A stretch of DNA of 64,000 bases from Christiangramia echinicola DSM 19838 (GTDB taxonomy: Bacteria; Bacteroidota; Bacteroidia; Flavobacteriales; Flavobacteriaceae). The stretch lies in the NCBI RefSeq assembly GCF_000423065.1, contig NZ_AUHG01000017.1, positions 1-64,000 of the forward strand, given 5' to 3'. Below, piece by piece: positions 53,135 through 61,486 of the stretch. Under the pieces are notes generated by a model. That model was not told where the DNA came from. It saw only the letters and a list, made by a program, of their open reading frames with translations, and did not search any database. Numbering within the stretch: the first letter of the stretch is position 1; every line of letters starts with the position of its first letter. The position numbers were made by a program, and so were the translations under genes.

Positions 53135-54592
53135 ATGGGAATCATAATTAATCAGTCCTTTAAGAATATGGTTACCACTTACGTGGGATTCGGGATCGGG
53201 GCGGTTAATACTTTATTTCTTTTTACCTATTTTCTGGAGAAGGAATATTATGGTCTGGTGAGTTTCCTTTTATCGGCAGCAAATTTAATCTGGCCATTTC
53301 TTGTATTTGGTGTTCACAGTACACTTATAAAATTTTTCACCTCCTATAAAACCCGTGGAGATCAGGACAGGCTATTGAACCTGATTTTAATTATTCCTGC
53401 AATTGTAGGATTAGTATTAGGAGTTTTTGGTCTTATCTTTTATGAATATCTGCTGAATTATTTTGAGGGGGAAAATAACCTTGTGCAACCCTATGTATGG
53501 CTGATCTTTATCATTTCCCTGGCTACAGCCTATTTCGAAGTTTTCTTTTCCTGGTCTAAAATATATTATAAGAGTGCTTTCGGGAATCTTATGAAAGAAG
53601 TATTCCATAGGATCTGCATTACCATTCTCTTATTGGCATTCTATTTTAAATGGATTAGTGTAGAAACATTCATATATAGTATATCGGGCGTGTTTGTAAT
53701 AAGAACCCTTTTAATGGCGATGTATGCATTTTCATTACATAGACCAAAGTTCAGTTTTAAGTTTCCAAAGAATTTATCTCCTGTCTTAAAATATTCTTCT
53801 CTAATTCTTTTGGCGGCTTCTGTTGCTACTGTTTTACTGGATCTCGACAAAGTGATGATTGAGCATTATTTGCCAATTGAGAATGTGGCTATCTACGGAA
53901 TTGCGGTTTACATAGCTACAGTGATCTCAGTTCCTCAAAAAGCTATGCACCAGATCACAAATCCTCTTACGGCAGAAATGCTGAATAAAAAAGACAAAGC
54001 CGGACTGAAGGATCTATATGAAAAAAGTTCATTAAACCTTCTTATAGTAAGCGGCCTGATTTTCGTTTGGATCATATCTAACGTGAATTCGCTGTACGAG
54101 CTTATTCCTGATGAATATGAAATAAGTATCCTGATCGTATTATTAATCTCTCTGGTGAAGCTATACGATAATTTGCTAGGGAATAATAACAGCATACTTT
54201 TTAATTCAGATTATTACAGGATCGTTCTTGGAGTAGGAGTGATCCTAGTATTTGTTGCCTTTATTTTAAATATGTTATTCATACCTGAATTTGGAATAGA
54301 GGGAGCTGCTATAGCTAGTTTTATTGCTTTTACTCTTTACAATTCATCCAAGCTATTTATTGTTTTCAATAAATTCAGGATTCACCCTTTTACAATGAAA
54401 TCCTTTTGGGCATTCCTCCTAACGGTTATTTTCAGCATAGGATTCTATTATCTGAATTTCCTGGTGCATCCAATTCTGAACATTTTTATAAAGGGAATTC
54501 TAGCAGGAGTATTATATCTTGCCATTGTTTATTCCTTTAGGTTTTCTGAAGATATCAATGCAATGATAGATAGGTTTCTAAAAAGGTCATAA
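53135..54592 (+). CDS. Polysaccharide/oligosaccharide flippase (Wzx-like, MOP superfamily)
   Basis: This 485-aa integral membrane protein has about 14 transmembrane helices, beginning FKNMVTTYVGFGIGAVNTLFLF. The loop FLEKEYYGLVSFLLSAANLI is characteristic of the polysaccharide-synthesis flippases. It would translocate lipid-linked sugars across the inner membrane. It directly follows the glycosyltransferase (TAG then ATG), supporting a shared product. No polymerase or initiating transferase is present in the window, so this is an isolated three-gene glycan module. Confidence 0.9.
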   Translation: MGIIINQSFKNMVTTYVGFGIGAVNTLFLFTYFLEKEYYGLVSFLLSAANLIWPFLVFGVHSTLIKFFTSYKTRGDQDRLLNLILIIPAIVGLVLGVFGLIFYEYLLNYFEGENNLVQPYVWLIFIISLATAYFEVFFSWSKIYYKSAFGNLMKEVFHRICITILLLAFYFKWISVETFIYSISGVFVIRTLLMAMYAFSLHRPKFSFKFPKNLSPVLKYSSLILLAASVATVLLDLDKVMIEHYLPIENVAIYGIAVYIATVISVPQKAMHQITNPLTAEMLNKKDKAGLKDLYEKSSLNLLIVSGLIFVWIISNVNSLYELIPDEYEISILIVLLISLVKLYDNLLGNNNSILFNSDYYRIVLGVGVILVFVAFILNMLFIPEFGIEGAAIASFIAFTLYNSSKLFIVFNKFRIHPFTMKSFWAFLLTVIFSIGFYYLNFLVHPILNIFIKGILAGVLYLAIVYSFRFSEDINAMIDRFLKRS

Positions 54593-54597
54593 AACGA

Positions 54598-54633
54598 GAA
54601 AACCCTATCAGCTTAGGAGCTTCAAGGGTTTTC
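54598..54633. terminator. Hairpin between convergent flippase and basic-protein genes
   Basis: GAAAACCCT (54598-54606) pairs with AGGGTTTTC (54625-54633), with an inner AGCT/AGCT stem. On the minus strand it is followed by TCGTTTT; on the plus strand there is no T-run. Probably a terminator for the leftward gene and perhaps both. Confidence 0.6.
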
Positions 54634-54672
54634 CAACTAACCAACCAAAAAATTAAATTATGAACTTGTCAT

Positions 54673-55926
54673 CTATATTCTATTATTCACATTTCGTGCC
54701 GAACTTCCAGATCGCGAAGAATTTTTTGATCTAAACGTCTGAGATCTTGATGTTCCCGAAGTTCTGGACTTAACCGAACTGCTTTGTCTTGTTGGACGCT
54801 TAACCGTTGATTTCCTTTCAGAACTTCTGGAATTTTTTTCTATGGTTCTGCTCTTTGTTGCTGGAGCAGATCGCTCAACTCTAGTAGTACGACTGGATGG
54901 AACAGCTCTTCCTCTTGTGTTCGAATTAGGTTTTTCTATCCTTTTAGAATTTCTGTTTTCAACTCTATTCGAAGTACGTGGCTCTGGACTTCTTACAGAA
55001 CTTTCTCTTTTAGAAATTCGAGAATTATCAACTCTGGCCGATTTTCCTCTAGAATCAGTACTCCTTTCATTCCTTTCGCTATAAACCCGTGTTCGCTTAT
55101 TTGCAGGGGTTCCTCTTTCAATTCTTTTAGAGCTATTTCTTTCTGAATAAGTTTTATTTCTAGCTACACTTTGTCTTGTAGCCGGTTTATTATAATTATT
55201 TCTGCTTCGCACCTGAGCAATTTGTCTCTTTGTACTTGTTCTTCTTCCATAATTATAAGATTTTATATTTTGAGACGGTCGGTAAAAATTTCTATGTCGC
55301 TTTTTGTTTACGTAATAGTTATTATAAACTGTAACGTATTTGTTATAAGAGATTCTTTGCGGCTCATAATAGGCTCTATATGGTCTACCGAAAACAATAC
55401 TAACATTCACATTAGGACGACGGTAGAAGTCGTGCCATGGTCTATAGACATAGCGTCTGTTATAATGATTAATATAACCTGAATAATGAGTTACATGGTG
55501 AGCATGGTTATAGTGAATACGTAGGTTACCAACCCGAGCTAATCTTCCAAAATTATTATAGTCTAGAAAAATGTTTCCAGCCTGGATTATTCTACCATAG
55601 TAATCATAATAAATAGGAACATTCTCGATCTGGATCACCGCTCCATAATCATCGTACTGTACGTATGGATCGTAATTATAACCAGCATTATAACTAATAT
55701 TCACATTCGGGGTAGAAAGATTAAAAGAATTTCCTCTTCTTAAATCCGGATTAAAATAGAAATCAAATTCACCATTTGGGTAAACCGCAAATTCTACTCC
55801 TCCTTCAACGAAAATGAATGAATCATTATAATTATAAAAATTGGTTGTGGTTGGTTTAGATTTTACGGATGCCGATACTGACCATCCAATAAATAAGAAT
55901 GCGAATATAAGGGTCAGGTTTCTCAT
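54673..55926 (-). CDS. Secreted protein with Tyr/Asn-rich N-domain and basic Arg/Ser-rich tail
   Basis: This 417-aa protein starts at ATG 55926 (MRNLTLIFAFLFIGWSVSA, signal peptide). Residues about 30-200 are rich in Tyr, Asn and Asp with loosely repeated short strands (IYYDYYGRIIQAGNIF, LDYNNFGRLARVGNLR), and residues 200-417 are a low-complexity basic tail of Arg, Ser, Thr and Lys. The mature charge is strongly positive, which suggests binding to DNA, polysaccharide or the cell surface. Lineage-typical hypothetical proteins of this type exist, but I know no function. Upstream in-frame ATGs at 55953 and 56007 give no signal peptide. Confidence 0.75.
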   Translation of the reverse strand: MRNLTLIFAFLFIGWSVSASVKSKPTTTNFYNYNDSFIFVEGGVEFAVYPNGEFDFYFNPDLRRGNSFNLSTPNVNISYNAGYNYDPYVQYDDYGAVIQIENVPIYYDYYGRIIQAGNIFLDYNNFGRLARVGNLRIHYNHAHHVTHYSGYINHYNRRYVYRPWHDFYRRPNVNVSIVFGRPYRAYYEPQRISYNKYVTVYNNYYVNKKRHRNFYRPSQNIKSYNYGRRTSTKRQIAQVRSRNNYNKPATRQSVARNKTYSERNSSKRIERGTPANKRTRVYSERNERSTDSRGKSARVDNSRISKRESSVRSPEPRTSNRVENRNSKRIEKPNSNTRGRAVPSSRTTRVERSAPATKSRTIEKNSRSSERKSTVKRPTRQSSSVKSRTSGTSRSQTFRSKNSSRSGSSARNVNNRI

Positions 55927-56066
55927 GGTAGTAGTGTATTTAATTAAGAACATTTTTCTTGTTAAATACAAAGCACGTGCCAAAGTCCGTCTCCAGGCGT
56001 CAAGCATGCCTTAGGGTAGGTGGAAATAAATATTCAATATACTGAAAAACAGCTACTTAAAATACC

Positions 56067-58853
56067 TTAAAGTTTTTCTTTAAGGTATTTAGCGGTATAT
56101 GATTTTTTAATCTTTGATAATTCTTCAGGTGTGCCTTCACCTACAATATATCCACCATTTTCTCCTCCATCAGGGCCAAGATCAATAACATGATCGGCGC
56201 ATTTTACTAAATCCATGTTATGTTCTATCACAATAACTGTATGTCCTTTTGCGATCAATGCATTAAAGGACTTTAATAGTTTCTGGATGTCGTGGAAGTG
56301 TAAGCCGGTAGTAGGTTCGTCAAAAATAAAAAGCGCTTTGGTCTTTGTGTTTCCTTTAACCAGGAAGGAAGCAAGCTTTATACGCTGAGCTTCACCACCA
56401 GATAGGGTAGAGGAACTTTGTCCCAATTGTACATAACCCAGACCAACATCTTTTAAAGGCTTTAATTTCTTAACGATCTTATCCTGATCATGCTCCTCGA
56501 AAAATTTCGTAGCATCGTCTATGGTCATATTTAGAACATCATCGATATTCTTATCATGAAAATTAACCTCAAGCACCTCTTTTTTAAAGCGCTTCCCATT
56601 ACAGGTTTCACATTCCAAATGCACATCGGCCATAAATTGCATTTCAATGGTAACTTCACCTTCACCTTTGCATGTTTCACATCTACCGCCGTCTACATTG
56701 AATGAAAAATGTTTAGCCTTAAAACCTCTAAGTTTCGCCAAACGCTGACTTGCAAAAAGATTTCTAATATCGTCATACGCTTTAATGTAGGTAACAGGAT
56801 TAGATCTTGAGGATCTTCCTATAGGGTTTTGATCTACAAATTCAACAGTCCCTAGACTTTTAAAGTTTCCTTCCACTCCATTAAACTGACCCGCTTTTTC
56901 TCCATAACCGCCTATTTCTTTCTGAACCGCTGGATATAAGATCTTTTTTACTAATGTACTTTTACCACTCCCTGATACTCCGGTAATAGCCGTAAAAATG
57001 CCTAATTGAAATTCAACATCTATATTTTTAAGGTTATTCTCCCTGGCACCTAATACCTTGATCTTATTTTTTGAAGTTCTTCTTTTTTCGGGAACCGCGA
57101 TTTCCATTTTTCCATTAAGGTAACTGGCCGTAAGTGAATCTGATTTAAGTATATCCTTTAAGGTTCCTGTAGCTACCACGTGACCTCCATTGGTTCCGGC
57201 TTCGGGACCAATATCAATAATTTCATCGGCGGCATTCATAATCTCCTCATCATGTTCTACTATGATCACCGTATTTCCAAGGTCACGAAGATTCTTCAAT
57301 ACGCCAATTAGTTTTTCGGTATCTTTTGGATGAAGGCCAATCGACGGTTCATCAAGAATATACATGGAGCCAACTAAGCTACTACCTAATGATGTAGCCA
57401 GATTAATTCTTTGTGATTCCCCACCAGATAAGGTATTCGACTTTCGATTCAGGGTAAGATAATCCAACCCTACATTTGAAAGGAATTCAAGCCTATTTCT
57501 TATTTCAGTAAGTAGGCGTTTAGCTATTTTTTGATCATATTCATTCAACTCTAAATCGTTAAAAAATGTTCTTACTTTATCTAAAGGTTTTTCAACAAGA
57601 TCTGTAATGCTATGGTCACTTATCTTTACATATTGAGCTTCTGGTCTTAATCTTTTTCCTTTGCAGGTTGAACATTTTGTTTTTCCGCGATAGCGTGAAA
57701 GCATGACTCTATTCTGGATCTTGTAAGCTTTGCTTTCCAGAAACTCAAAGAATTGATTAAGTCCTTCAAAATATTGATTTCCATTCCAGACTAAATCTTT
57801 TTGTTCAGCACTTAATTCAAAATATGGTTTATGTATAGGGAAGTCGAATTTATGCGAATTATTCACCAATTGATCACGGTACCAGCTCATGCTGTCGCCG
57901 CGCCATGGAAAAATAGCATTTTCATAAATAGATAAGCCGGTATTTGGAATTACCAGTTCCTCATCTATCCCAATAACATCACCATAACCTTCACATTTTG
58001 GACAGGCCCCATATGGATTATTAAAACTGAATAAATGAACGTTTGGTTCAAGGAAACTAATACCATCCAGCTCAAACTTATTGCTAAAATGTCTCGAGCT
58101 ATGGTCTGAAAGTTTTTCTATAAACAACTCTCCCTTACCTTCAAAGAAGGCAGCTTCAACGGCATCTGCAAGGCGATTATAGAAATCCTCCTCGTCTTTG
58201 GTTATAATCCTGTCTACAACCAGCCAGGTGTTATTATCTTTGGCTTTAGAAAGATCTGTTTCATCAATCCTTACTACAGTATCATCCAGTTTTATTCGAC
58301 TGTAGCCTTGTTGTGCAAGTACTTTAATTTTTTTCTCCAGAGAACGACCTTCTTCAACATGAATAGGAGCAAGTAGTAATAACTTTTCACGTTCGGGAAA
58401 CTCCTTTACATAATTTATTACATCTGTGACCGTGTCTTTTTTGACCTCATTACCAGAAACAGGGGAGTAGGTTCTACCAATTCGAGCAAACAACAGTTTT
58501 AAATAGTCATAGATTTCAGTGGCTGTTCCAACAGTAGAGCGTGGATTAGTAGAATTTACTTTTTGCTCAATAGCGATTGCCGGAGCAATTCCTTTTATAT
58601 AATCAACTTTTGGTTTATTCAGTCTTCCAAGAAATTGTCTGGCATACGAGCTTAGACTTTCTACATATCTTCTTTGTCCTTCCGCATAAAGAGTATCAAA
58701 AGCAAGACTTGATTTTCCTGAACCAGAAAGTCCAGTGATCACCACCAGTTTATTTCTGGGGATGATCGCATTAATATTTTTAAGATTGTGCAGTTTTGCA
58801 CCTTTAATGATAATGTTCTTTTTGGGGTCTACTTTTGCTAAGTCTGTTGTCAT
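56067..58853 (-). CDS. uvrA: Excinuclease ABC subunit A
   Basis: This 928-aa nucleotide-excision-repair ATPase detects bulky DNA lesions together with UvrB. It has two ABC modules: Walker [21 protein letters not shown] in the first and [15 protein letters not shown] in the second, each with an LSGGE signature ([11 protein letters not shown] and [11 protein letters not shown]). Zinc-finger Cys pairs are [26 protein letters not shown] and [10 protein letters not shown] start at ATG 58853, not the TTG two codons earlier, which fits the -7 element at 58875-58882. With phrB and nth it forms the DNA repair content of the window. Confidence 0.97.
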   Translation of the reverse strand: MTTDLAKVDPKKNIIIKGAKLHNLKNINAIIPRNKLVVITGLSGSGKSSLAFDTLYAEGQRRYVESLSSYARQFLGRLNKPKVDYIKGIAPAIAIEQKVNSTNPRSTVGTATEIYDYLKLLFARIGRTYSPVSGNEVKKDTVTDVINYVKEFPEREKLLLLAPIHVEEGRSLEKKIKVLAQQGYSRIKLDDTVVRIDETDLSKAKDNNTWLVVDRIITKDEEDFYNRLADAVEAAFFEGKGELFIEKLSDHSSRHFSNKFELDGISFLEPNVHLFSFNNPYGACPKCEGYGDVIGIDEELVIPNTGLSIYENAIFPWRGDSMSWYRDQLVNNSHKFDFPIHKPYFELSAEQKDLVWNGNQYFEGLNQFFEFLESKAYKIQNRVMLSRYRGKTKCSTCKGKRLRPEAQYVKISDHSITDLVEKPLDKVRTFFNDLELNEYDQKIAKRLLTEIRNRLEFLSNVGLDYLTLNRKSNTLSGGESQRINLATSLGSSLVGSMYILDEPSIGLHPKDTEKLIGVLKNLRDLGNTVIIVEHDEEIMNAADEIIDIGPEAGTNGGHVVATGTLKDILKSDSLTASYLNGKMEIAVPEKRRTSKNKIKVLGARENNLKNIDVEFQLGIFTAITGVSGSGKSTLVKKILYPAVQKEIGGYGEKAGQFNGVEGNFKSLGTVEFVDQNPIGRSSRSNPVTYIKAYDDIRNLFASQRLAKLRGFKAKHFSFNVDGGRCETCKGEGEVTIEMQFMADVHLECETCNGKRFKKEVLEVNFHDKNIDDVLNMTIDDATKFFEEHDQDKIVKKLKPLKDVGLGYVQLGQSSSTLSGGEAQRIKLASFLVKGNTKTKALFIFDEPTTGLHFHDIQKLLKSFNALIAKGHTVIVIEHNMDLVKCADHVIDLGPDGGENGGYIVGEGTPEELSKIKKSYTAKYLKEKL

Positions 58854-58874
58854 GCTCAATTTCTGCTAAAAGTG

Positions 58875-58882
58875 CAAAGTTA
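58875..58882 (-). promoter_or_regulatory. -7 promoter element for uvrA
   Basis: The top strand CAAAGTTA is TAACTTTG on the coding strand, an exact TAnnTTTG match 22 nt upstream of the uvrA ATG. Confidence 0.65.
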
Positions 58883-58972
58883 CTCATAATGAAGCGGGAA
58901 AGAAAGCCTGTAAAAACCTATAGTATTGTTAAAATATTAAGGTTTTGTTTGCATTTCTCAATTTTATCTTGC

Positions 58973-58980
58973 TATATTTG
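58973..58980 (+). promoter_or_regulatory. -7 promoter element for the sigma factor gene
   Basis: TATATTTG matches TAnnTTTG, with TTTG (58948-58951) as a plausible -33 partner 21 bp upstream. The predicted leader is about 100 nt, longer than most in this window. Confidence 0.6.
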
Positions 58981-59085
58981 AACCATAACCGAAAATTATA
59001 GTTGCCTATTAAACACAGTTACTTTTTTTAAACTAAATAACCTAATCCTCAGGAATTCTTAATTCCTGTAACTAAAGTAACTGTT

Positions 59086-59670
59086 ATGAATAACACTAAG
59101 GTAACTGACGCGTCGCTCGTTCGTGATTATCTTGATGGAAATGAAAACGCACTTGGCGCCCTCATCAATCGTCACCAACATCGTATTTACAGTTTTATTT
59201 ATTCGAAAGTCTTTGACCGGGATATCTCTGAAGATATTTTTCAGGATACTTTCATCAAAGTCATCCGGACCCTGAAAAGGGGAAAGTATAATGAAGAAGG
59301 TAAATTTCTACCCTGGGTTATGCGAATAGCCCATAATCTTGTCATCGATCATTTTAGAAGAAACAAAAAAATGCCGAAATTCGATAATAGCGGTGACTTT
59401 AATATTTTCTCTGTCCTTAGCGATGACAATCTAAATGCTGAAAAACAATTAATTAAAGACCAGATCGAATCTGATGTTCAGGAATTAATTAAAGAATTAC
59501 CTGAAGATCAATTGGAGGTTTTAACAATGCGTATTTATAAGGATATGAGTTTTAAAGAAATCTCAGAACGCACTGGAGTGAGTATAAATACTGCTCTTGG
59601 AAGAATGAGATACGCTCTTATTAATCTGCGTAAGATTATTGAAAAAAGAAATTTAATATTAACTAACTAA
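59086..59670 (+). CDS. ECF-type sigma-70 family RNA polymerase sigma factor
   Basis: This 194-aa protein has region 2 (residues about 25-92: YSFIYSKVFDRDISEDIFQDTFIKV, then WVMRIAHNLVIDHFRR for -10 recognition) and region 4 (residues about 128-182: LPEDQLEVLTMRIYKDMSFKEIS helix-turn-helix). No anti-sigma gene follows; instead a 50-aa protein gene lies 62 bp downstream before a terminator. The target genes cannot be read from the sequence. The 100-nt leader may carry regulation. Confidence 0.93.
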   Translation: MNNTKVTDASLVRDYLDGNENALGALINRHQHRIYSFIYSKVFDRDISEDIFQDTFIKVIRTLKRGKYNEEGKFLPWVMRIAHNLVIDHFRRNKKMPKFDNSGDFNIFSVLSDDNLNAEKQLIKDQIESDVQELIKELPEDQLEVLTMRIYKDMSFKEISERTGVSINTALGRMRYALINLRKIIEKRNLILTN

Positions 59671-59732
59671 AAAGAAGCAATATCCCCCCGTTTGTATCGT
59701 TATTCTATTAAACCATCATAAAATAATATCAA

Positions 59733-59885
59733 ATGGGGAAACTCTACTTTAAAAAATCTTCAAAAGAAGAAAAAATTAATCATCCACTACCTAAGAAAGA
59801 GACGATCGAGTTTCTTTTGAATTACTCAAAAGCATTAAATGTTGTTGAGTATAAGAAGATGAAGTTCGAGACGATGCTGAATTAA
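59733..59885 (+). CDS. Conserved small protein (50 aa) downstream of the sigma factor
   Basis: This 50-codon frame starts MGKLYFKKSSKEEK and ends YKKMKFETMLN. It is soluble, Lys/Glu-rich, with a central amphipathic helix (KETIEFLLNYSKALNVVEY). It sits 62 bp after the sigma factor gene on the same strand and 5 nt before a terminator, so it fills the transcript exactly. The pattern of helix plus charged ends looks like a protein-binding peptide; an anti-sigma-like or modulating role is a guess. I believe similar small proteins occur in related genomes at this place. Confidence 0.65.
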   Translation: MGKLYFKKSSKEEKINHPLPKKETIEFLLNYSKALNVVEYKKMKFETMLN

Positions 59886-59889
59886 TTTT

Positions 59890-59925
59890 AAAAAAGGCCT
59901 GTGTTATTAGCCTGCAGGTCTTTTT
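59890..59925. terminator. Bidirectional intrinsic terminator, sigma factor unit/nth
   Basis: AAGGCCTG pairs with CAGGTCTT (one G-T wobble) around the loop TGTTATTAGC, with a T-run on the plus strand and A-run on the other side. It abuts the nth stop at 59925. Confidence 0.75.
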
Positions 59926-60581
59926 TATTTCTTTCTCTTATTATATTCGTTTATAACCGTTTTTCTGCCAATAGTTTTGGTAATGATATCTTTATCCAGA
60001 TCCCAACCTCTGGCTGGGGAATATTGTCTGCCATACCATATTATCTGTAAATGTAATTTGTTCCATAGGTCTTTTGGAAAAAGTCTTTTAGCATCCTTTT
60101 CAGTCTGAACTACGTTTTTACCGTTAGTAAGATTCCATCTATACATAAGTCTGTGAATATGCGTATCTACAGGAAAAGCAGGAATGTTAAAAGACTGGGC
60201 CACAACTACACTAGCCGTTTTATGACCCACCGCCGGTAATTCTTCTAAAGCATCTATATCTCTAGGTACTTCACCATTATATTTATTTATCAATATTTCA
60301 GAAAGTCCATGGATGCCTTTGGATTTCATGGGTGAAAGTCCAACAGGTTTAATGATATCTCTTATTTCTTCGATTGTGAGCTTTACCATTTTATATGGAT
60401 CGTCTGCGATCTCAAATAGTTTGGGTGTGATCTCATTAACTTTTACATCTGTGCTCTGTGCAGATAATAATACAGCAATTAGAAGTGTATAAGGATCCTT
60501 ATGATCTAAGGGAATAGGAATTTCCGGATATATATCATTTAACGTATCAATAACAAACTGTACCTTTTCCTGTTTGGTCAT
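59925..60581 (-). CDS. nth: Endonuclease III lacking the Fe-S cluster
   Basis: This 218-aa base-excision DNA glycosylase/AP lyase has the helix-hairpin-helix LPAVGHKTASVV with catalytic Lys K121, and catalytic Asp D139 in VDTHIHRLMYRW. The usual C-terminal C-x6-C-x2-C-x5-C cluster that binds [4Fe-4S] in E. coli Nth is missing: the end reads YGRQYSPARGWDLDKD and the protein has no Cys at all. The fold is otherwise normal in length. Cluster-less Nth enzymes are known in some lineages. It is divergent from bcp with only 31 bp between starts. Confidence 0.93.
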   Translation of the reverse strand: MTKQEKVQFVIDTLNDIYPEIPIPLDHKDPYTLLIAVLLSAQSTDVKVNEITPKLFEIADDPYKMVKLTIEEIRDIIKPVGLSPMKSKGIHGLSEILINKYNGEVPRDIDALEELPAVGHKTASVVVAQSFNIPAFPVDTHIHRLMYRWNLTNGKNVVQTEKDAKRLFPKDLWNKLHLQIIWYGRQYSPARGWDLDKDIITKTIGRKTVINEYNKRKK

Positions 60582-60612
60582 AAAGTTTTAATTTAGGGCA
60601 AAAGTAATAATT

Positions 60613-61065
60613 ATGACAACATTGAAAGAAGGGGATAAGGCTCCCGATTTTAAAGCTGAAGATCAGGACGGGAATGAGATTAAACTATCAGACTATAAAG
60701 GCAAGAAATTAGTTCTGTTTTTTTACCCAAAAGCCAGTACTCCTGGGTGTACTGCAGAGGCTTGTAATCTAAGCGATAATTATGATATTATGAAGGATAA
60801 AGGTTACGAGATACTTGGAGTTAGTGCCGATACTAAGAAAAGACAGCAAAATTTCAAGAATAAATATGATTTCAAATATCCTCTTTTAGCCGATGAAGAA
60901 AAAGAGGTTATCAATGCCTACGGTGTATGGGGACCTAAAAAATTTATGGGTAAGGAATATGAAGGTATTCATAGAACAACCTTTATTATTGATGAAAAAG
61001 GCAAAATTGAAGAGGTTATTAAGAAAGTGAAAACAAAAGCTCATGCGGAGCAGATCATGGAATAA
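60613..61065 (+). CDS. bcp: Thioredoxin-dependent thiol peroxidase (BCP/PrxQ)
   Basis: This 150-aa peroxiredoxin has the peroxidatic Cys and resolving Cys five residues apart in STPGCTAEACNLSD (about residues 44-57), the atypical 2-Cys arrangement of the BCP subfamily. It begins LKEGDKAPDFKAEDQDG and has LVLFFYPK before the active site. It reduces peroxides at the expense of thioredoxin in the cytosol. An intrinsic terminator follows, and the gene is divergent from nth. Confidence 0.95.
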   Translation: MTTLKEGDKAPDFKAEDQDGNEIKLSDYKGKKLVLFFYPKASTPGCTAEACNLSDNYDIMKDKGYEILGVSADTKKRQQNFKNKYDFKYPLLADEEKEVINAYGVWGPKKFMGKEYEGIHRTTFIIDEKGKIEEVIKKVKTKAHAEQIME

Positions 61066-61085
61066 GATCTAAGGTTATTAATATA

Positions 61086-61118
61086 AAAAAAGACGAGTTT
61101 AACTACTCGTCTTTTTTT
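61086..61118. terminator. Bidirectional terminator overlapping the end of the 126-aa gene
   Basis: AAAGACGAGT (61089-61098) pairs with ACTCGTCTTT (61104-61113), with a T-run after it. The right arm also encodes the last residues (KKDE) of the leftward gene ending at 61103. Confidence 0.88.
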
Positions 61119-61483
61119 ATGTATGCTTTTTTAATAGTTGCAATACTATCACAATTCTCAATTTCTATTACCAGGGTATTTCGACCTGTTTCGCCTGAAA
61201 CAAAATAGATCTTACATGGCTTGGCTTCGGTATTACTTTTATTAAAGTCTACATCGCCATCTTTCAGGATAAGAGAGACTATAGAGGTATCTATATTATT
61301 GGTCTCAAAAAAGTTCATGGAATTAGAAGTAAAATGTCTTTCTTTTATTTTAATATTTTTGAGAACCCTTGCATTCGGAGAATAGTCACAGGAAGTTTTT
61401 TTACCTCCCAGAAAGAATATCAAAATTACAATTCCAAAAAAAAGTCCTAAACCATAATAGGCAAGGCGATGAACAAATTTCAT
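61103..61483 (-). CDS. DUF4258-like conserved hypothetical
   Basis: This 126-aa protein has an N-terminal membrane anchor (YYGLGLFFGIVILIFFLGG, residues about 9-27) followed by a Cys (KKTSCDYSPNARVLKN) and a soluble domain with a second Cys in EAKPCKIYFV and a third in IENCDSIATI. Similar proteins beside alanine dehydrogenase in flavobacteria are labelled DUF4258, which I apply tentatively. It lies 3 nt downstream of ald, so it is co-transcribed with it, and the terminator overlaps its stop codon. Confidence 0.7.
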   Translation of the reverse strand: MKFVHRLAYYGLGLFFGIVILIFFLGGKKTSCDYSPNARVLKNIKIKERHFTSNSMNFFETNNIDTSIVSLILKDGDVDFNKSNTEAKPCKIYFVSGETGRNTLVIEIENCDSIATIKKAYIKKDE

Positions 61484-61486
61484 TTT

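Noticed and set aside
54660-54734. 24-codon plus-strand frame
   Set aside because: It lies within the end of the leftward secreted protein gene and shows no protein-like features.
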